Shown: positions 8,289 through 17,879 of the stretch, one piece after another
Position numbering within the stretch: the first letter of the stretch is position 1
Layout: every line of letters begins with the position of its first letter
NCBI RefSeq assembly: GCF_003202915.1
Contig: NZ_QGLP01000003.1
Span: forward strand, 124,001-188,000
Length of the DNA: 64,000 nt
From: Gilliamella apicola
GTDB lineage: Bacteria; Pseudomonadota; Gammaproteobacteria; Enterobacterales; Orbaceae
Reading direction: 5' to 3'
Translations under genes and position numbers: made by a program
Notes under the pieces: model-generated
What the model saw: only the letters and a program-made list of their open reading frames with translations
Told to the model about the DNA's origin: nothing
Database searches by the model: none

Positions 8289-9212
8289 ATGAAAAAACTG
8301 TTATGTTTTGGGCTATTAGTCCTGTGTTCTTTTTCAAGTTATGCAAGTCAATGTAAAACAGAATTTGAACGAAAAAAGTATAAAGAAGCGTTTGATATAT
8401 GTGCCCAAGAAGCAGAAAAAGGGTATGCTGATGCTCAAACTTATTTGGGACTTATGTATTATAATGGTCAAGGAATAGAAAAAAATAAACAAAAAGGTAT
8501 TTTTTTGTTAACTAAAGCAGCAGAACAAGGTTCAACTGAAGCTCAAAATAATTTAGCAAGTTTATATTATGAAGGTAATGGAGTAGAACTAGATAAACAA
8601 AAAGCAGTTTTCTGGTTTACTAAAGCTGCGGAGAAAAACGATATAGAAGCACAATTCAATTTAGCTCTTTTGTATTATTATGGTGAAGGAGTTAAACAAG
8701 ATACACAAAAAGCTATTTTTTGGTATACGGCAGCAGCAGAACAGGGTTTAGCTGAAGCTCAAAATAATTTAGCAGCGATGTATTATCAAGGTGAAGGTAT
8801 TGAGCAAGATATACAAAAATCGATATTTTGGTTATTAAAAGCGGCAGAACAAGGTTTAGCTGAAGCTCAAAATAATTTAGCTGTTAGGTATCGTAACGGT
8901 GATGGAATAGAGCAAGATACACAAAAAACTATTTTTTGGTATACAAAAGCAGCAGAGCAAGGTTATCTTGATGCACAATACGATTTAGCGAATATATATT
9001 TTAATGGTGAAGGGGTTACAAAAGATAAACAAGCAGCAGCATTTTGGTTTACTAAAGCTGCAAAACAGAATTACTTAGAGGCTCAATACAAGTTAGCACT
9101 AATGTATGATAAAGGCGATGGTGTTGAACAAAATGAATCTTTAGCTAAAGCGTATTATAAACAAGCTTGTAATGCCGGTCTTGAAATGGCTTGTAATAAA
9201 TTAAAAAAATAA
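8289..9212 (+). CDS. Secreted Sel1-repeat protein 5 (7 repeats)
   Basis: 307 residues: signal peptide MKKLLCFGLLVLCSFSSYAS, N-cap QCKTEFERKKYKEAFDIC (CX15C), seven Sel1 repeats, and C-cap ACNAGLEMAC (CX7C). Its repeats are the most diverged of the family (for example IFWLLKAAEQGLAEAQNNLA), so it may be the oldest copy. It also sits next to the only complete ppiA. The ATG is preceded by TATAGGAAATACA, a leader also seen before the two collapsed genes. Sel1 proteins of this type are often exported binding proteins; the role here is unknown. Confidence 0.9.
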   Translation: MKKLLCFGLLVLCSFSSYASQCKTEFERKKYKEAFDICAQEAEKGYADAQTYLGLMYYNGQGIEKNKQKGIFLLTKAAEQGSTEAQNNLASLYYEGNGVELDKQKAVFWFTKAAEKNDIEAQFNLALLYYYGEGVKQDTQKAIFWYTAAAEQGLAEAQNNLAAMYYQGEGIEQDIQKSIFWLLKAAEQGLAEAQNNLAVRYRNGDGIEQDTQKTIFWYTKAAEQGYLDAQYDLANIYFNGEGVTKDKQAAAFWFTKAAKQNYLEAQYKLALMYDKGDGVEQNESLAKAYYKQACNAGLEMACNKLKK

Positions 9213-9230
9213 TCCTATGATTTAATAAAA

Positions 9231-9256
9231 AACCACCTTAAATCACTAAGGTGGTT
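9231..9256. terminator. Bidirectional terminator between sel1 gene 5 and ppiA
   Basis: AACCACCTTA / TAAGGTGGTT with A-rich flank on the left and T-rich on the right, between convergent genes. It is probably the ancestral copy of the hairpins in the array. Confidence 0.8.
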
Positions 9257-9287
9257 TGCTTGAAGTGTTTATTCATTCTAGAACAAC

Positions 9288-9857
9288 TTATTGTTTATCT
9301 TCAATTACTGTTGCTTTTTTAATATAAATTGGTTCAACAGGCACATTTTGATGTGGCCCTACGCGTTTGGTTGGTACATTCACAATGTTATCAACGATGT
9401 CCATTCCTTTAGTAACTTTGCCAAAAACAGCATAACCATATTTTTGCGGACTTTGGTAGTTAAGAGAATCATTATTTACAACATTTATGAAGAATTGGCT
9501 AGTTGCACTATTGATTGCATTAGTTCTTGCCATTGCGATAGTTCCGCGATCATTTTTCAAACCGTTATCAGCTTCATTTTTGATTGGTTGTTTAGTCTCT
9601 TTGAATTTTAATTGATCATCAGCACCACCACCTTGAATCATAAATCCAGGAATGACACGATGGAAGGTTAGGTTTTCATAGTAACCGCTATTGACATACT
9701 CAAGAAAGTTTTTTGTGGTAATTGGAGCAAGTTGGCTATCTAACTCAACTTCAATATCGCCCATACTGGTTTGTATTAAAACTTTAGTATCAGCCAAAGT
9801 GATGGTAGAAAAAAGGCTTAATAATAGCCCTATGAATAACAGTTTGATTTTTTTCAT
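9288..9857 (-). CDS. ppiA: Periplasmic peptidyl-prolyl cis-trans isomerase A (cyclophilin)
   Basis: 189 residues with signal peptide [22 protein letters not shown], followed by one cyclophilin domain. Motifs [14 protein letters not shown] and [12 protein letters not shown] carry the active-site Arg, Phe and Gln residues. It catalyses prolyl isomerisation of exported proteins. The length agrees with E. coli PpiA (190). Its 3' third is present as three decayed copies within the upstream Sel1 array, so this gene formed one border of the amplified segment. Confidence 0.93.
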   Translation of the reverse strand: MKKIKLLFIGLLLSLFSTITLADTKVLIQTSMGDIEVELDSQLAPITTKNFLEYVNSGYYENLTFHRVIPGFMIQGGGADDQLKFKETKQPIKNEADNGLKNDRGTIAMARTNAINSATSQFFINVVNNDSLNYQSPQKYGYAVFGKVTKGMDIVDNIVNVPTKRVGPHQNVPVEPIYIKKATVIEDKQ

Positions 9858-10071
9858 TTTATAATTCCTTATTATTATATTGCCGGCAAATTATACCGAA
9901 TATTGATTTAATTGAAATCATTAATATGAAAAATTATCTAAAATTTTGTTTGGCAGATCGCAATACTTTTCTAAATGATAAAAAAATAATTTTTATTCTC
10001 TATAATTCAGAATGTTAGTAAGATTGTATTTTATTAGATGGCTATTTTTTGATGCTGAATGAAGAATTGTT

Positions 10072-10743
10072 ATGCGATGTATTTTATGTAATATGCCTTT
10101 AATGTTATCTCACCATGGGATTTGTAGTGAGTGTGTTAAAAATTTGCCAAAGCTTAATAAGGTTTGCCATAGATGTTGCCTTCCTCATTCATTAACAACT
10201 AAAGAATGCTACCGATGTCGTGAAAAGAGCCCTTATTGGGATGAAATGGTTGCCGTGACAGAATATATTGAACCATTAAAAAATTTAATCCATCATTTAA
10301 AATTTCATAAAAAGGTAGAGTTAACTAATGCGTTAGCCAGATTAATGTTTTTAGCATGGTATCAACGTCGATTGATCGATAGTCTCGCTAAACCTGATAT
10401 AGTGACTTGTGTCCCTTTACACCATTTTCGTTATTGGTTTAGAGGTTTTAATCAAGCGGCATTATTAGCTAAACCAATAGCTAGGTGGTTAAAGCGGGAT
10501 TTTCAACCGCATCTGTTATCAAGAAAACTAGCCGCACGTGATCAGAAGAGCCTATCACTCAAGCAGCGAATGAGTAATGTAAAAACACTTTTTAGGTGTC
10601 ACTCTGATTTAACTAATCAATCGGTAATGCTTATTGATGATATCGTTACTACCGGAAATACGGTAAATGTCATTAGCCAGCAATTAAAAGAGCGTGGAGC
10701 AACCTATGTGCAGGTCGTTTGTTTGTGTCGTACAGTCTTGTAA
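10072..10743 (+). CDS. gntX: ComF/GntX family phosphoribosyltransferase-like protein
   Basis: 223 residues. The N-terminus has a double zinc ribbon (CxLCNxP, CSEC, CHRC, CYRC pairs). The C-terminus has the type I phosphoribosyltransferase PRPP motif VMLIDDIVTTGNT. Family members (ComFC, GntX/YhgH) are linked to DNA uptake and utilisation, but their enzymatic activity is not settled. The location directly upstream of nfuA matches E. coli gntX-nfuA (yhgH-gntY). The start is ATG 10072. Confidence 0.88.
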   Translation: MRCILCNMPLMLSHHGICSECVKNLPKLNKVCHRCCLPHSLTTKECYRCREKSPYWDEMVAVTEYIEPLKNLIHHLKFHKKVELTNALARLMFLAWYQRRLIDSLAKPDIVTCVPLHHFRYWFRGFNQAALLAKPIARWLKRDFQPHLLSRKLAARDQKSLSLKQRMSNVKTLFRCHSDLTNQSVMLIDDIVTTGNTVNVISQQLKERGATYVQVVCLCRTVL

Positions 10744-10840
10744 AATCCAAAACACTCCCTATAATAACCAAGAAAGTTAGTCAACTATTATCGATTGAGA
10801 ATCGCTACAATTAATATCAATCGTGTCTAAGTGAGGGATT

Positions 10841-11425
10841 ATGTCTATTATTACCATTTCTGAATCAGCTCAACAACATTTTAAAAAATTGCTTGCTAAT
10901 CAGCCTGATGGTACTCAAATTCGGGTTTTTGTAATTAATCCTGGTACACCATCTGCTGAATGTGGGGTATCTTATTGCCCTGTGGATACTATTGAAGATA
11001 ATGATATTGAAGAAGAACAACAAGCCGGTTTTTCTGTTTATATTGATGAGATTAGTGCTCCTTTTTTAGAAGAAACCGTGATTGATTATGTCACTGATGA
11101 ATTAGGTTCACAATTAACCTTAAAAGCACCTAATTCAAAAATGAGAAGAGTTGCTGATGATGCTCCGTTAATTGAACGAGTCAATTATGTTATTCAAGCC
11201 CAAGTAAATCCTCAGTTAGCTAGTCATGGCGGTCATGTAAGCTTGGTGGAATTGACTGAAGATAATTATGCAATATTACAATTTGGCGGTGGTTGTAATG
11301 GTTGTTCAATGGTTGATTTTACTCTAAAAGAGGGAATTGAAAAACAGTTGCTCGCCGAATTCCCTGAATTGGCAGGTGTTAAAGATATTACCGAACATCA
11401 AGCTGGAAGCCATTCTTATTGTTAA
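10841..11425 (+). CDS. nfuA: Fe/S biogenesis protein NfuA
   Basis: 194 residues: an N-terminal degenerate A-type (IscA-like) domain, then a Nfu domain with [10 protein letters not shown], whose CX2C holds a [4Fe-4S] cluster at the dimer interface. It delivers clusters to target apoproteins, especially under oxidative stress or iron limitation. The length is close to E. coli NfuA (191). It complements the isc operon at 14.9-20.1 kb. A GTGAGGGATT ribosome binding site precedes the ATG. Confidence 0.95.
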   Translation: MSIITISESAQQHFKKLLANQPDGTQIRVFVINPGTPSAECGVSYCPVDTIEDNDIEEEQQAGFSVYIDEISAPFLEETVIDYVTDELGSQLTLKAPNSKMRRVADDAPLIERVNYVIQAQVNPQLASHGGHVSLVELTEDNYAILQFGGGCNGCSMVDFTLKEGIEKQLLAEFPELAGVKDITEHQAGSHSYC

Positions 11426-11510
11426 AAAATTTTCGATTTAAACCTTGCTTATTGCTAGGATTAAGTCATAATCGCATGATGTCTGCCAATTCACTTTATG
11501 ATGGGGTTTT

Positions 11511-12431
11511 ATGAATCAAGTTAGTATTATTTCAGATCTTATCGTTTGGATTGAAAAAAATTTGGAGCAGCCTTTATCTATTGATAATGTTGCTCAAAAA
11601 TCAGGTTATTCAAAGTGGCATTTACAACGGATGTTTAAAGAAGTAACAGGACAAGTACTTGGTACTTATATTCGTCACCGCAGATTAACTTATGCGGCAT
11701 TATCTTTGCGAATGACAAGTAAACCTATTTTAGATATTGCTATGCAATATCGTTTTGATTCACAACAAACTTTTACCCGATCTTTTAAAAAGCAATTTAA
11801 TGAAACACCTGCAAGCTATCGTCGCGGTGAACTTTGGGATCCAACCGGCTTAACCCCTGCCATTGAATTAAATAAAAATCGGCTTTCTTTACCTGAACCT
11901 AAATTTGTTAATATGCCTAAGCAAACCTTTTGGGGAATTTCATATAAGAACAATTGTAATTTGAGCCAAATCTTAGATGAAGAAAATAAATTACGATCAC
12001 AATTTTTTCATAATTATCTATCTCATTATGAGCATAATAGTAACAGTTTGCCAGACAAAATCTTTGCTTTTAGTCGTATTTTAAAAAGTAAAGATAATGC
12101 TAATGAACAAGAACTTTTATATACAATTGCTTTAGAGCACAATAATAATCTTGAGCATATTGAACCAATTGTTAATGAAGGTGGTTTATATCTTTGTTTT
12201 AAATATATCGGTTCGCTAGAAAATTTCAGTGATTTTATTTCTCAAGTCCATTTAGCTGCAATGCCAGCATTGAAAGTTCGGTTACGCACCTCAAGCTGTT
12301 TAATTGAGATTCATCATAATCATCATGATGATACGATTAAATGTTTTAAAGATATTCATACTATGGAATGCGATTATTGTGTTCCTGTGGTTGCAGATGA
12401 TGAAGTCAATATCCAGTCAAACTTGTTATAG
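11511..12431 (+). CDS. rob: Rob-like AraC-family transcriptional regulator
   Basis: 306 residues. Residues about 5-105 form a MarA/SoxS/Rob-type double helix-turn-helix, with GYSKWHLQRMFKEVTG and FDSQQTFTRSFKKQFNETPASYRR nearly identical to E. coli Rob. The C-terminal half resembles a GyrI-like ligand-binding domain, as in Rob (289 aa). Rob activates efflux, superoxide and solvent-tolerance genes after binding small molecules such as bile salts. It is a stand-alone gene, convergent with trpR. Confidence 0.82.
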   Translation: MNQVSIISDLIVWIEKNLEQPLSIDNVAQKSGYSKWHLQRMFKEVTGQVLGTYIRHRRLTYAALSLRMTSKPILDIAMQYRFDSQQTFTRSFKKQFNETPASYRRGELWDPTGLTPAIELNKNRLSLPEPKFVNMPKQTFWGISYKNNCNLSQILDEENKLRSQFFHNYLSHYEHNSNSLPDKIFAFSRILKSKDNANEQELLYTIALEHNNNLEHIEPIVNEGGLYLCFKYIGSLENFSDFISQVHLAAMPALKVRLRTSSCLIEIHHNHHDDTIKCFKDIHTMECDYCVPVVADDEVNIQSNLL

Positions 12432-12469
12432 TCTACTTTAACTAGTTTTTATAAATATTGACTATTATT

Positions 12470-12772
12470 TTATTTATCTGATTTCAATAGAATGTTTTCC
12501 AACCACACTTTAAATTCTGGTGTTGCTTCCTTTAAACTATTTGATCCTCGGGTGACAGTGGCAATACCGATTTTTAGTTGATCTTTAAGTTGGCGCTGAT
12601 TAATTGAACCGTCAAGTAATGAGCGCACAATTTTGACTCTTGTGATTAAAGCATCACGTTCATCGGCTGTCATAAGTAGTTTTAATATATCTAATGAATA
12701 GCCGTTATTAAAAGCTTGGTGTAATATTTCAACCGTTTGGTTCCATTCTTTAGTTTTCATGTAATGTACCAT
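12470..12772 (-). CDS. trpR: Trp operon repressor
   Basis: 100 residues. The helix-turn-helix segment QRQLKDQLKIGIATVTRGSNSLKEA and the ERDALITRVKIVRSLLDG core match TrpR, a dimer that binds tryptophan and represses trp genes. The start ATG (complement 12770-12772) overlaps the slt stop codon by one base (TAATG), so it is translationally coupled to slt, as in E. coli. A second in-frame ATG four codons in (12760) is an alternative start. Confidence 0.93.
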   Translation of the reverse strand: MVHYMKTKEWNQTVEILHQAFNNGYSLDILKLLMTADERDALITRVKIVRSLLDGSINQRQLKDQLKIGIATVTRGSNSLKEATPEFKVWLENILLKSDK

Positions 12773-14712
12773 TAGTATTGTCTATTAAATTCGTTTTTTG
12801 TCAGTATATGAGGTTTCTTTTCACCTAAAATTTGCTGATAAATATGGTCATATACTAAAACACTTTTGACATAGTTTCGGGTTTCATTAAAAGGAATACT
12901 TTCAATAAATGCGACGGCATCAAGTTTTCCATTACTATTATTCAACCATTTTTTTACTCGGTTTGGGCCGGCATTATAGGCTGCAGAAGATAAAATACGA
13001 TTATTGTCATTTTGTAAATAAACGTTGTTTAGATAATAAGTGCCTAAATGTACATTAGTTATTGGCTCTAATAGTTGTTTAGGTGAATAATAGGTAATAT
13101 TGTTGACCTTTTTGGCTGTATCTTTAGCGGTTGCTGGCATTAATTGCATTAAACCACTGGCACCAACAGGAGATTTTACTGTAGTGTCAAATGCACTTTC
13201 TTGCCGTGTAATAGCTAAAGCATAAGATAATGGGATCGCTTTATCTTTTAAAGCGTCATTATATAAGTTTTTGTACATGATAGGTAGCCGTTCTGTCCAA
13301 TTATCCCATAATTTGCCAGATATTGTTGCTTGAATACTAAGATCGCCCCAACCTTTATGATAAGCATATTTAGCTAAATCTAAATATTCGCTTTTTTGTG
13401 TTTGGTTATTTAGTCTATAGCGCCACTCTTGTTTTGATTCAGCTAATAGACCTAAAAATCTCAACTCTTTAATTCTAATAACAAATGGTTGTTGGTCATA
13501 TTTGTTTTTTAAAGAACTTAGTTCGCCAGTTGGTAGTTTTTTAGATAAATTATTAATTTTGTAAGGTTGATTGAGTGTTTGAGCACTAACCATTCCATAA
13601 AAACCACGTTTATTGGCTAACGATTTTAGGATTTTCTTTGCTTCATTGGTTTTCTTGTTATTGAGTAATACTCGTGCATGCCAGTATTGCCACTCTTCTT
13701 TTAATTGGTCTTCTGGGGATAATTGTGTTATCCAATACGCAATGTCTTGGTATTTATTGGCATCAATAGCTAAACGAATACGTTTTTCAACTAATGGGGT
13801 GTCATGACTTTTGGCTAGATAATTATCTCGCCATTTGCTTTGTTCTTTTGTCACAGAATCACTAAAATAGCTATTCGCTAAGCTACTTTGTAATCTATTC
13901 TGCTCTTCATCAGTTAAATTCTGTTTTTTAATCAGTTGAGGTAGCAATGCTGCCGCAAAATTTTTGTCTGCTTTGACTAAGCGAGGGTAAGATGCTAACA
14001 CAATTTTTTTCGTAAAGGTGCTAGTATTAATATTTTGCGAAAATTGTTCAAGTTTGCGTGGATCATTAAAAACGGCTAGCAAATAGTTTTTGGTGGTTTG
14101 ATAATTATCATCTAATAAACTGGTTAAATGACGTGCTAGTTTTACATTATTGTTTTCAAGAGCAAGTTCAATACGTAACAAAATAAGATTTGACGTGCGT
14201 TTTCCATTTTTTGACCATATATCTAATAATGGATCACAGTCTGAAGGTAACTCATTTCCCGTTAACCATAGGGATTCGACATTGTCTAACGCCGATTTAT
14301 CATTATTATATTGTAATTTGGCATATTGATATCGACAATTAGCGATAATGGAATTGTCTTTAGGGAAAGAGATAATTGCGTTCCAATCTTGACGATTAGT
14401 TAGTTCTGTCAAATAAGCTTGGGTTAACGATGAAGTTAACGGAAAGTCATCATATTTTTTTACAAATTCACTCACTGATTGTGGTGATACCTTTTTAATA
14501 TTAGTTTGAAAAAATTGTACAGCAGCATAAGGGTAAAGTGGGTAATTCTTCAATTGTTTTAGTAATGCCTGTTGTTCATCAAAACTTAATGATTGATAAG
14601 TGTTTTGCCATTTTTGATAATTTTGTCGCCAATCATTTTGCGATGGGTCTGCAAATACACTATTTGCTAATAAAGTACTTAATATCAAACACCAACGTAT
14701 TACTAAATTCAT
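12772..14712 (-). CDS. slt: Soluble lytic murein transglycosylase
   Basis: 646 residues with signal peptide MNLVIRWCLILSTLLANSVFA, a long alpha-superhelical U/L region, and a C-terminal lysozyme-like domain. The catalytic Glu lies in ITRQESAFD, followed by SPVGASGLMQLMPATAK. It cleaves the MurNAc-GlcNAc bond of peptidoglycan to give 1,6-anhydro products in the periplasm. The length is nearly the same as E. coli Slt70 (645). It forms an operon with trpR. Confidence 0.95.
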   Translation of the reverse strand: MNLVIRWCLILSTLLANSVFADPSQNDWRQNYQKWQNTYQSLSFDEQQALLKQLKNYPLYPYAAVQFFQTNIKKVSPQSVSEFVKKYDDFPLTSSLTQAYLTELTNRQDWNAIISFPKDNSIIANCRYQYAKLQYNNDKSALDNVESLWLTGNELPSDCDPLLDIWSKNGKRTSNLILLRIELALENNNVKLARHLTSLLDDNYQTTKNYLLAVFNDPRKLEQFSQNINTSTFTKKIVLASYPRLVKADKNFAAALLPQLIKKQNLTDEEQNRLQSSLANSYFSDSVTKEQSKWRDNYLAKSHDTPLVEKRIRLAIDANKYQDIAYWITQLSPEDQLKEEWQYWHARVLLNNKKTNEAKKILKSLANKRGFYGMVSAQTLNQPYKINNLSKKLPTGELSSLKNKYDQQPFVIRIKELRFLGLLAESKQEWRYRLNNQTQKSEYLDLAKYAYHKGWGDLSIQATISGKLWDNWTERLPIMYKNLYNDALKDKAIPLSYALAITRQESAFDTTVKSPVGASGLMQLMPATAKDTAKKVNNITYYSPKQLLEPITNVHLGTYYLNNVYLQNDNNRILSSAAYNAGPNRVKKWLNNSNGKLDAVAFIESIPFNETRNYVKSVLVYDHIYQQILGEKKPHILTKNEFNRQY

Positions 14713-14789
14713 TGCTTAACTCCTTTATCAAATCAGCTTAATAGATTAGCATATTTGCTTATATTTCGTCGATGAAGAACTAATAACTT

Positions 14790-14839
14790 AATTCCCACTA
14801 AAATAGTCAAGTAAATACTTGACTAAAATTGAAGGATAT
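14790..14839. promoter_or_regulatory. isc promoter with two opposed IscR type 1 sites
   Basis: A perfect inverted repeat TAGTCAAGTA-AA-TACTTGACTA spans 14804-14825. Reading right from 14815 to 14839 the sequence fits the E. coli IscR type 1 consensus at about 21 of 25 positions. Reading left from 14813 it fits at about 20 of 25. TTGACT at 14819-14824 with TAAAAT at 14841-14846 (16-bp spacer) would be the promoter, so IscR binding would block RNA polymerase. This implies autorepression by [2Fe-2S]-IscR. Confidence 0.75.
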
Positions 14840-14875
14840 ATAAAATATTGACTATTAAATATAGGGGAATGAGTA

Positions 14876-15331
14876 ATGAAATTGACATCAAAAGGGCGTT
14901 ATGCAGTTACAGCTATGTTAGATGTAGCTTTGCATTCAGCATCTGGCCCTGTATCACTTGCTGATATTTCTGAACGTCAGGAAATCTCACTATCTTATTT
15001 AGAACAACTATTTTCTCGATTGCGTAAAAATGGTTTAGTTTCGAGTGTTAGAGGTCCTGGTGGCGGTTATGTACTTGGTCGTAGTATGGATCAAATTGCG
15101 ATTAGTTCAATTGTTAAAGCGGTTAATGAAACAGTTCACGCAACCAAGTGCCATGGACATACTGGATGTCAAAAAGGTGTAAGATGCCTTACTCATAGTT
15201 TATGGAATGATTTAAGTGAACGAATCAATGATTTTTTGACCAGTATCACTTTAAGCGAATTAGTTAATCACCAAGAAGTGAGAACCGTAGCTGATCGACA
15301 AAGTCATCTCCACCACAACAGAATCAACTAA
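14876..15331 (+). CDS. iscR: Iron-sulfur cluster regulator IscR (Rrf2 family)
   Basis: 151 residues. It has an N-terminal winged helix ([20 protein letters not shown]) and the three cluster Cys in [13 protein letters not shown]. The [2Fe-2S] form represses the isc operon; the apo form activates or represses other genes. It is the first gene of the isc operon and sits behind IscR-like sites at 14790-14839. The ATG follows AGGGGAATGAGTA. Its length is slightly shorter than E. coli IscR (162). Confidence 0.95.
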   Translation: MKLTSKGRYAVTAMLDVALHSASGPVSLADISERQEISLSYLEQLFSRLRKNGLVSSVRGPGGGYVLGRSMDQIAISSIVKAVNETVHATKCHGHTGCQKGVRCLTHSLWNDLSERINDFLTSITLSELVNHQEVRTVADRQSHLHHNRIN

Positions 15332-15368
15332 AGAAATAAAATACAGAATTTGTAATTGGGAGTAATTA

Positions 15369-16583
15369 ATGAAATTGCCTATCTATATGGATTATGCAGC
15401 CACCACCCCTGTAGATCCAAGAGTAGCGGAAAAAATGATGCAATATTTAACATCGGATGGTGTTTTTGGTAATCCCGCTTCACGTTCCCATAAATTTGGT
15501 TGGCAAGCAGAAGAAGCTGTTGACATAGCACGTAACCAAATCGCTGATTTAATTGGTGCCGATTCACGTGAGATTGTTTTTACATCAGGCGCGACAGAAG
15601 CTGATAACTTAGCCATTAAAGGGGCCGCACATTTTAATCATGCTAAAGGTAAACATATTATTACCTGCAAAACGGAACATAAAGCTGTTCTTGATACTTG
15701 TCGTCAATTAGAACGAGAAGGCTATGAGGTAACTTATTTAGCGCCTGAATCTGATGGTATTATTGACCTTGATAAACTTGCCGCGGCGATGCGTAGTGAT
15801 ACAACTGTGGTATCGATTATGCATGTTAATAATGAAACCGGCGTTATTCAAGATATCGAAAAAATCGGTGAGATGTGCCGTGAAAGAGGTATTGTATTTC
15901 ATGTTGATGCAACCCAGAGCGTCGGTAAGTTACCGATTGATCTGTCTAAATTAAAAGTCGATCTAATGTCATTTTCTGGCCATAAGATTTATGGACCAAA
16001 AGGAATTGGCGGACTTTATGTTAGGCGTAAACCACGCGTGCGTATTGAAGCGCAAATGCATGGCGGTGGACATGAACGTGGTATGCGTTCTGGTACGCTA
16101 CCGGTTCATCAAATCGTAGGTATGGGTGAAGCTTATCGCTTAGCTAAAGAAGAAATGGCTACCGAAATGCCGCGTCTTTTGGCTTTAAAAAACCGTTTAT
16201 GGAATGGTTTAAAAGATATCGAAGAAGTTTATCTTAATGGTTCTTTAGAACATAGTGTCCCTAATATATTAAATGTAAGCTTCGCTTATATTGAAGGTGA
16301 ATCACTTATGATGGCTTTAAAAGATTTAGCTGTATCGTCAGGTTCAGCATGTACATCTGCAAGTTTAGAACCATCTTATGTATTACGAGCATTAGGACTT
16401 AACGATGAACTAGCACATAGCTCAATTCGATTCTCATTTGGACGATTTAGTACCGAAGAGGAAGTCGATTATGTGATTAAGTTAATTAAAGATTCTATCG
16501 GTAAATTAAGAGAGCTTTCACCACTTTGGGAAATGTTTAAAGATGGTGTTGATTTAACTAAGATTAAGTGGTCAGCCCATTAA
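15369..16583 (+). CDS. iscS: Cysteine desulfurase IscS
   Basis: 404 residues, matching E. coli IscS. The PLP-binding Lys is in [12 protein letters not shown] and the persulfide-carrying Cys is on the mobile loop [10 protein letters not shown] (about residue 328). It removes sulfur from L-cysteine and passes it to IscU and to tRNA thiolation enzymes. It lies 37 bp after iscR, in the isc operon. Confidence 0.97.
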   Translation: MKLPIYMDYAATTPVDPRVAEKMMQYLTSDGVFGNPASRSHKFGWQAEEAVDIARNQIADLIGADSREIVFTSGATEADNLAIKGAAHFNHAKGKHIITCKTEHKAVLDTCRQLEREGYEVTYLAPESDGIIDLDKLAAAMRSDTTVVSIMHVNNETGVIQDIEKIGEMCRERGIVFHVDATQSVGKLPIDLSKLKVDLMSFSGHKIYGPKGIGGLYVRRKPRVRIEAQMHGGGHERGMRSGTLPVHQIVGMGEAYRLAKEEMATEMPRLLALKNRLWNGLKDIEEVYLNGSLEHSVPNILNVSFAYIEGESLMMALKDLAVSSGSACTSASLEPSYVLRALGLNDELAHSSIRFSFGRFSTEEEVDYVIKLIKDSIGKLRELSPLWEMFKDGVDLTKIKWSAH

Positions 16584-16598
16584 AATTAGGAGCAAGTT

Positions 16599-16985
16599 AT
16601 GGCATACAGTGAAAAAGTCGTTGATCATTATGAAAACCCGCGCAATGTTGGTTCTTTCGACCAGAATGATCCGAATGTTGGTAGTGGAATGGTTGGAGCG
16701 CCAGCGTGTGGTGATGTAATGCGATTGCAAATCAAAGTTAATGATGATGGCATTATTGAAGATGCCAAATTTAAAACTTATGGCTGCGGTAGTGCAATTG
16801 CCTCAAGTTCATTAGTGACTGAGTGGATTAAAGGTAAATCATTAGATGAAGCTGAAGCAATCAAAAATACTGATATAGCAAAAGAATTAGCTTTACCTCC
16901 GGTTAAAATTCATTGTTCAATTTTAGCTGAAGACGCCATCAAAGCAGCAATTGATGACTATAAAACCAAAAAAGGACAACGTTAA
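16599..16985 (+). CDS. iscU: Iron-sulfur cluster scaffold IscU
   Basis: 128 residues. The three cluster-ligand Cys are in APACGDV (Cys37), TYGCGSA and KIHCS, and the HscA-recognition motif LPPVK is intact. It assembles [2Fe-2S] clusters with IscS sulfur and hands them over through HscA/HscB. It starts 15 bp after iscS and its stop overlaps the iscA start. Confidence 0.97.
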   Translation: MAYSEKVVDHYENPRNVGSFDQNDPNVGSGMVGAPACGDVMRLQIKVNDDGIIEDAKFKTYGCGSAIASSSLVTEWIKGKSLDEAEAIKNTDIAKELALPPVKIHCSILAEDAIKAAIDDYKTKKGQR

Positions 16986-17308
16986 TGGCAATTACATTAA
17001 CTGATAGCGCAGCAAATCGAGTTCAGGCCTTTTTAGCTAACAGAGGTAAAGGTGTTGGGCTTCGCTTAGGTGTTAAAACTTCTGGCTGTTCTGGAATGGC
17101 TTATGTATTAGAATTTGCTGATATTATTAATGATGATGATAGTGTTTTTGAAGATAAAGATGTCAAAGTTATCGTTGACAAAAAGAGCTTAGTTTATATT
17201 GATGGAACAGAGCTTGATTTTGTCAAAGAAGGTCTAAATGAAGGCTTTAAATTCAATAACCCTAACGCTAGCAATGAATGTGGTTGTGGCGAAAGCTTTA
17301 ATGTTTAA
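16985..17308 (+). CDS. iscA: A-type iron-sulfur carrier IscA
   Basis: 107 residues with the A-type Cys triad SGCSGM and ECGCGESF. It accepts or transfers clusters, particularly [4Fe-4S], to apoproteins. The ATG shares its A with the last base of the iscU stop (TAATG), so the two are translationally coupled. Confidence 0.96.
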   Translation: MAITLTDSAANRVQAFLANRGKGVGLRLGVKTSGCSGMAYVLEFADIINDDDSVFEDKDVKVIVDKKSLVYIDGTELDFVKEGLNEGFKFNNPNASNECGCGESFNV

Positions 17309-17322
17309 TTAGGATATGAATT

Positions 17323-17841
17323 GTGACTAATTATTTTGAACTATTTCAATTACCGATTAAATTGCCAATTGATAGTGGTCAGTTAACGGTCAACTATCAA
17401 CAATTGCAACGGCAATATCATCCTGATAATTTTGCTCAGGCAACTGATAATGAAAAAGTGTCAATTATTCAAAAATCGGCAATGATCAATGATGGTTATC
17501 AAACGCTAAAAAATCCGATAAAAGCGGCTGAATATTTGTTATCTTTACAAGGTTTTGATGTCGCTACCGAACAAAATATTATTCACGATGCCGATTTTTT
17601 AATGGAACAATTTAGTTTGCGAGAAAAATTGGACGATATTGAAAACCAAAATAATGTTGAACTTTTAGATGATTTTCATTCTGAAATTTCACAACGAAAA
17701 AAACAGGTCTATCAACAATTATTGGACTATATTTCACAACAAAATTGGCAAGCCGCACTTAATCAAATCTATAAAATCCGCTATCTGGCTAGGTTGATTG
17801 AACAGATCGAAAAGTTACAAGAAAAGCAATTTGCTTTATAA
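17323..17841 (+). CDS. hscB: Co-chaperone HscB (J-domain)
   Basis: 172 residues. The N-terminal J domain has the HPD motif in QRQYHPDNF; the C-terminal three-helix bundle binds IscU. It stimulates the ATPase of HscA and delivers IscU. The start is GTG 17323 behind TTAGGA. The length matches E. coli HscB (171). Confidence 0.95.
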   Translation: MTNYFELFQLPIKLPIDSGQLTVNYQQLQRQYHPDNFAQATDNEKVSIIQKSAMINDGYQTLKNPIKAAEYLLSLQGFDVATEQNIIHDADFLMEQFSLREKLDDIENQNNVELLDDFHSEISQRKKQVYQQLLDYISQQNWQAALNQIYKIRYLARLIEQIEKLQEKQFAL

Positions 17842-17879
17842 TTTAAGATTAAGTAACACATCAATTAGAGATAGATCAA

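Noticed and set aside
2253-9130. Regular repeats that could look like a CRISPR array
   Set aside because: The units are 108 bp, in frame, and encode 36-residue Sel1 motifs. There are no short identical repeats with unique spacers and no cas genes.
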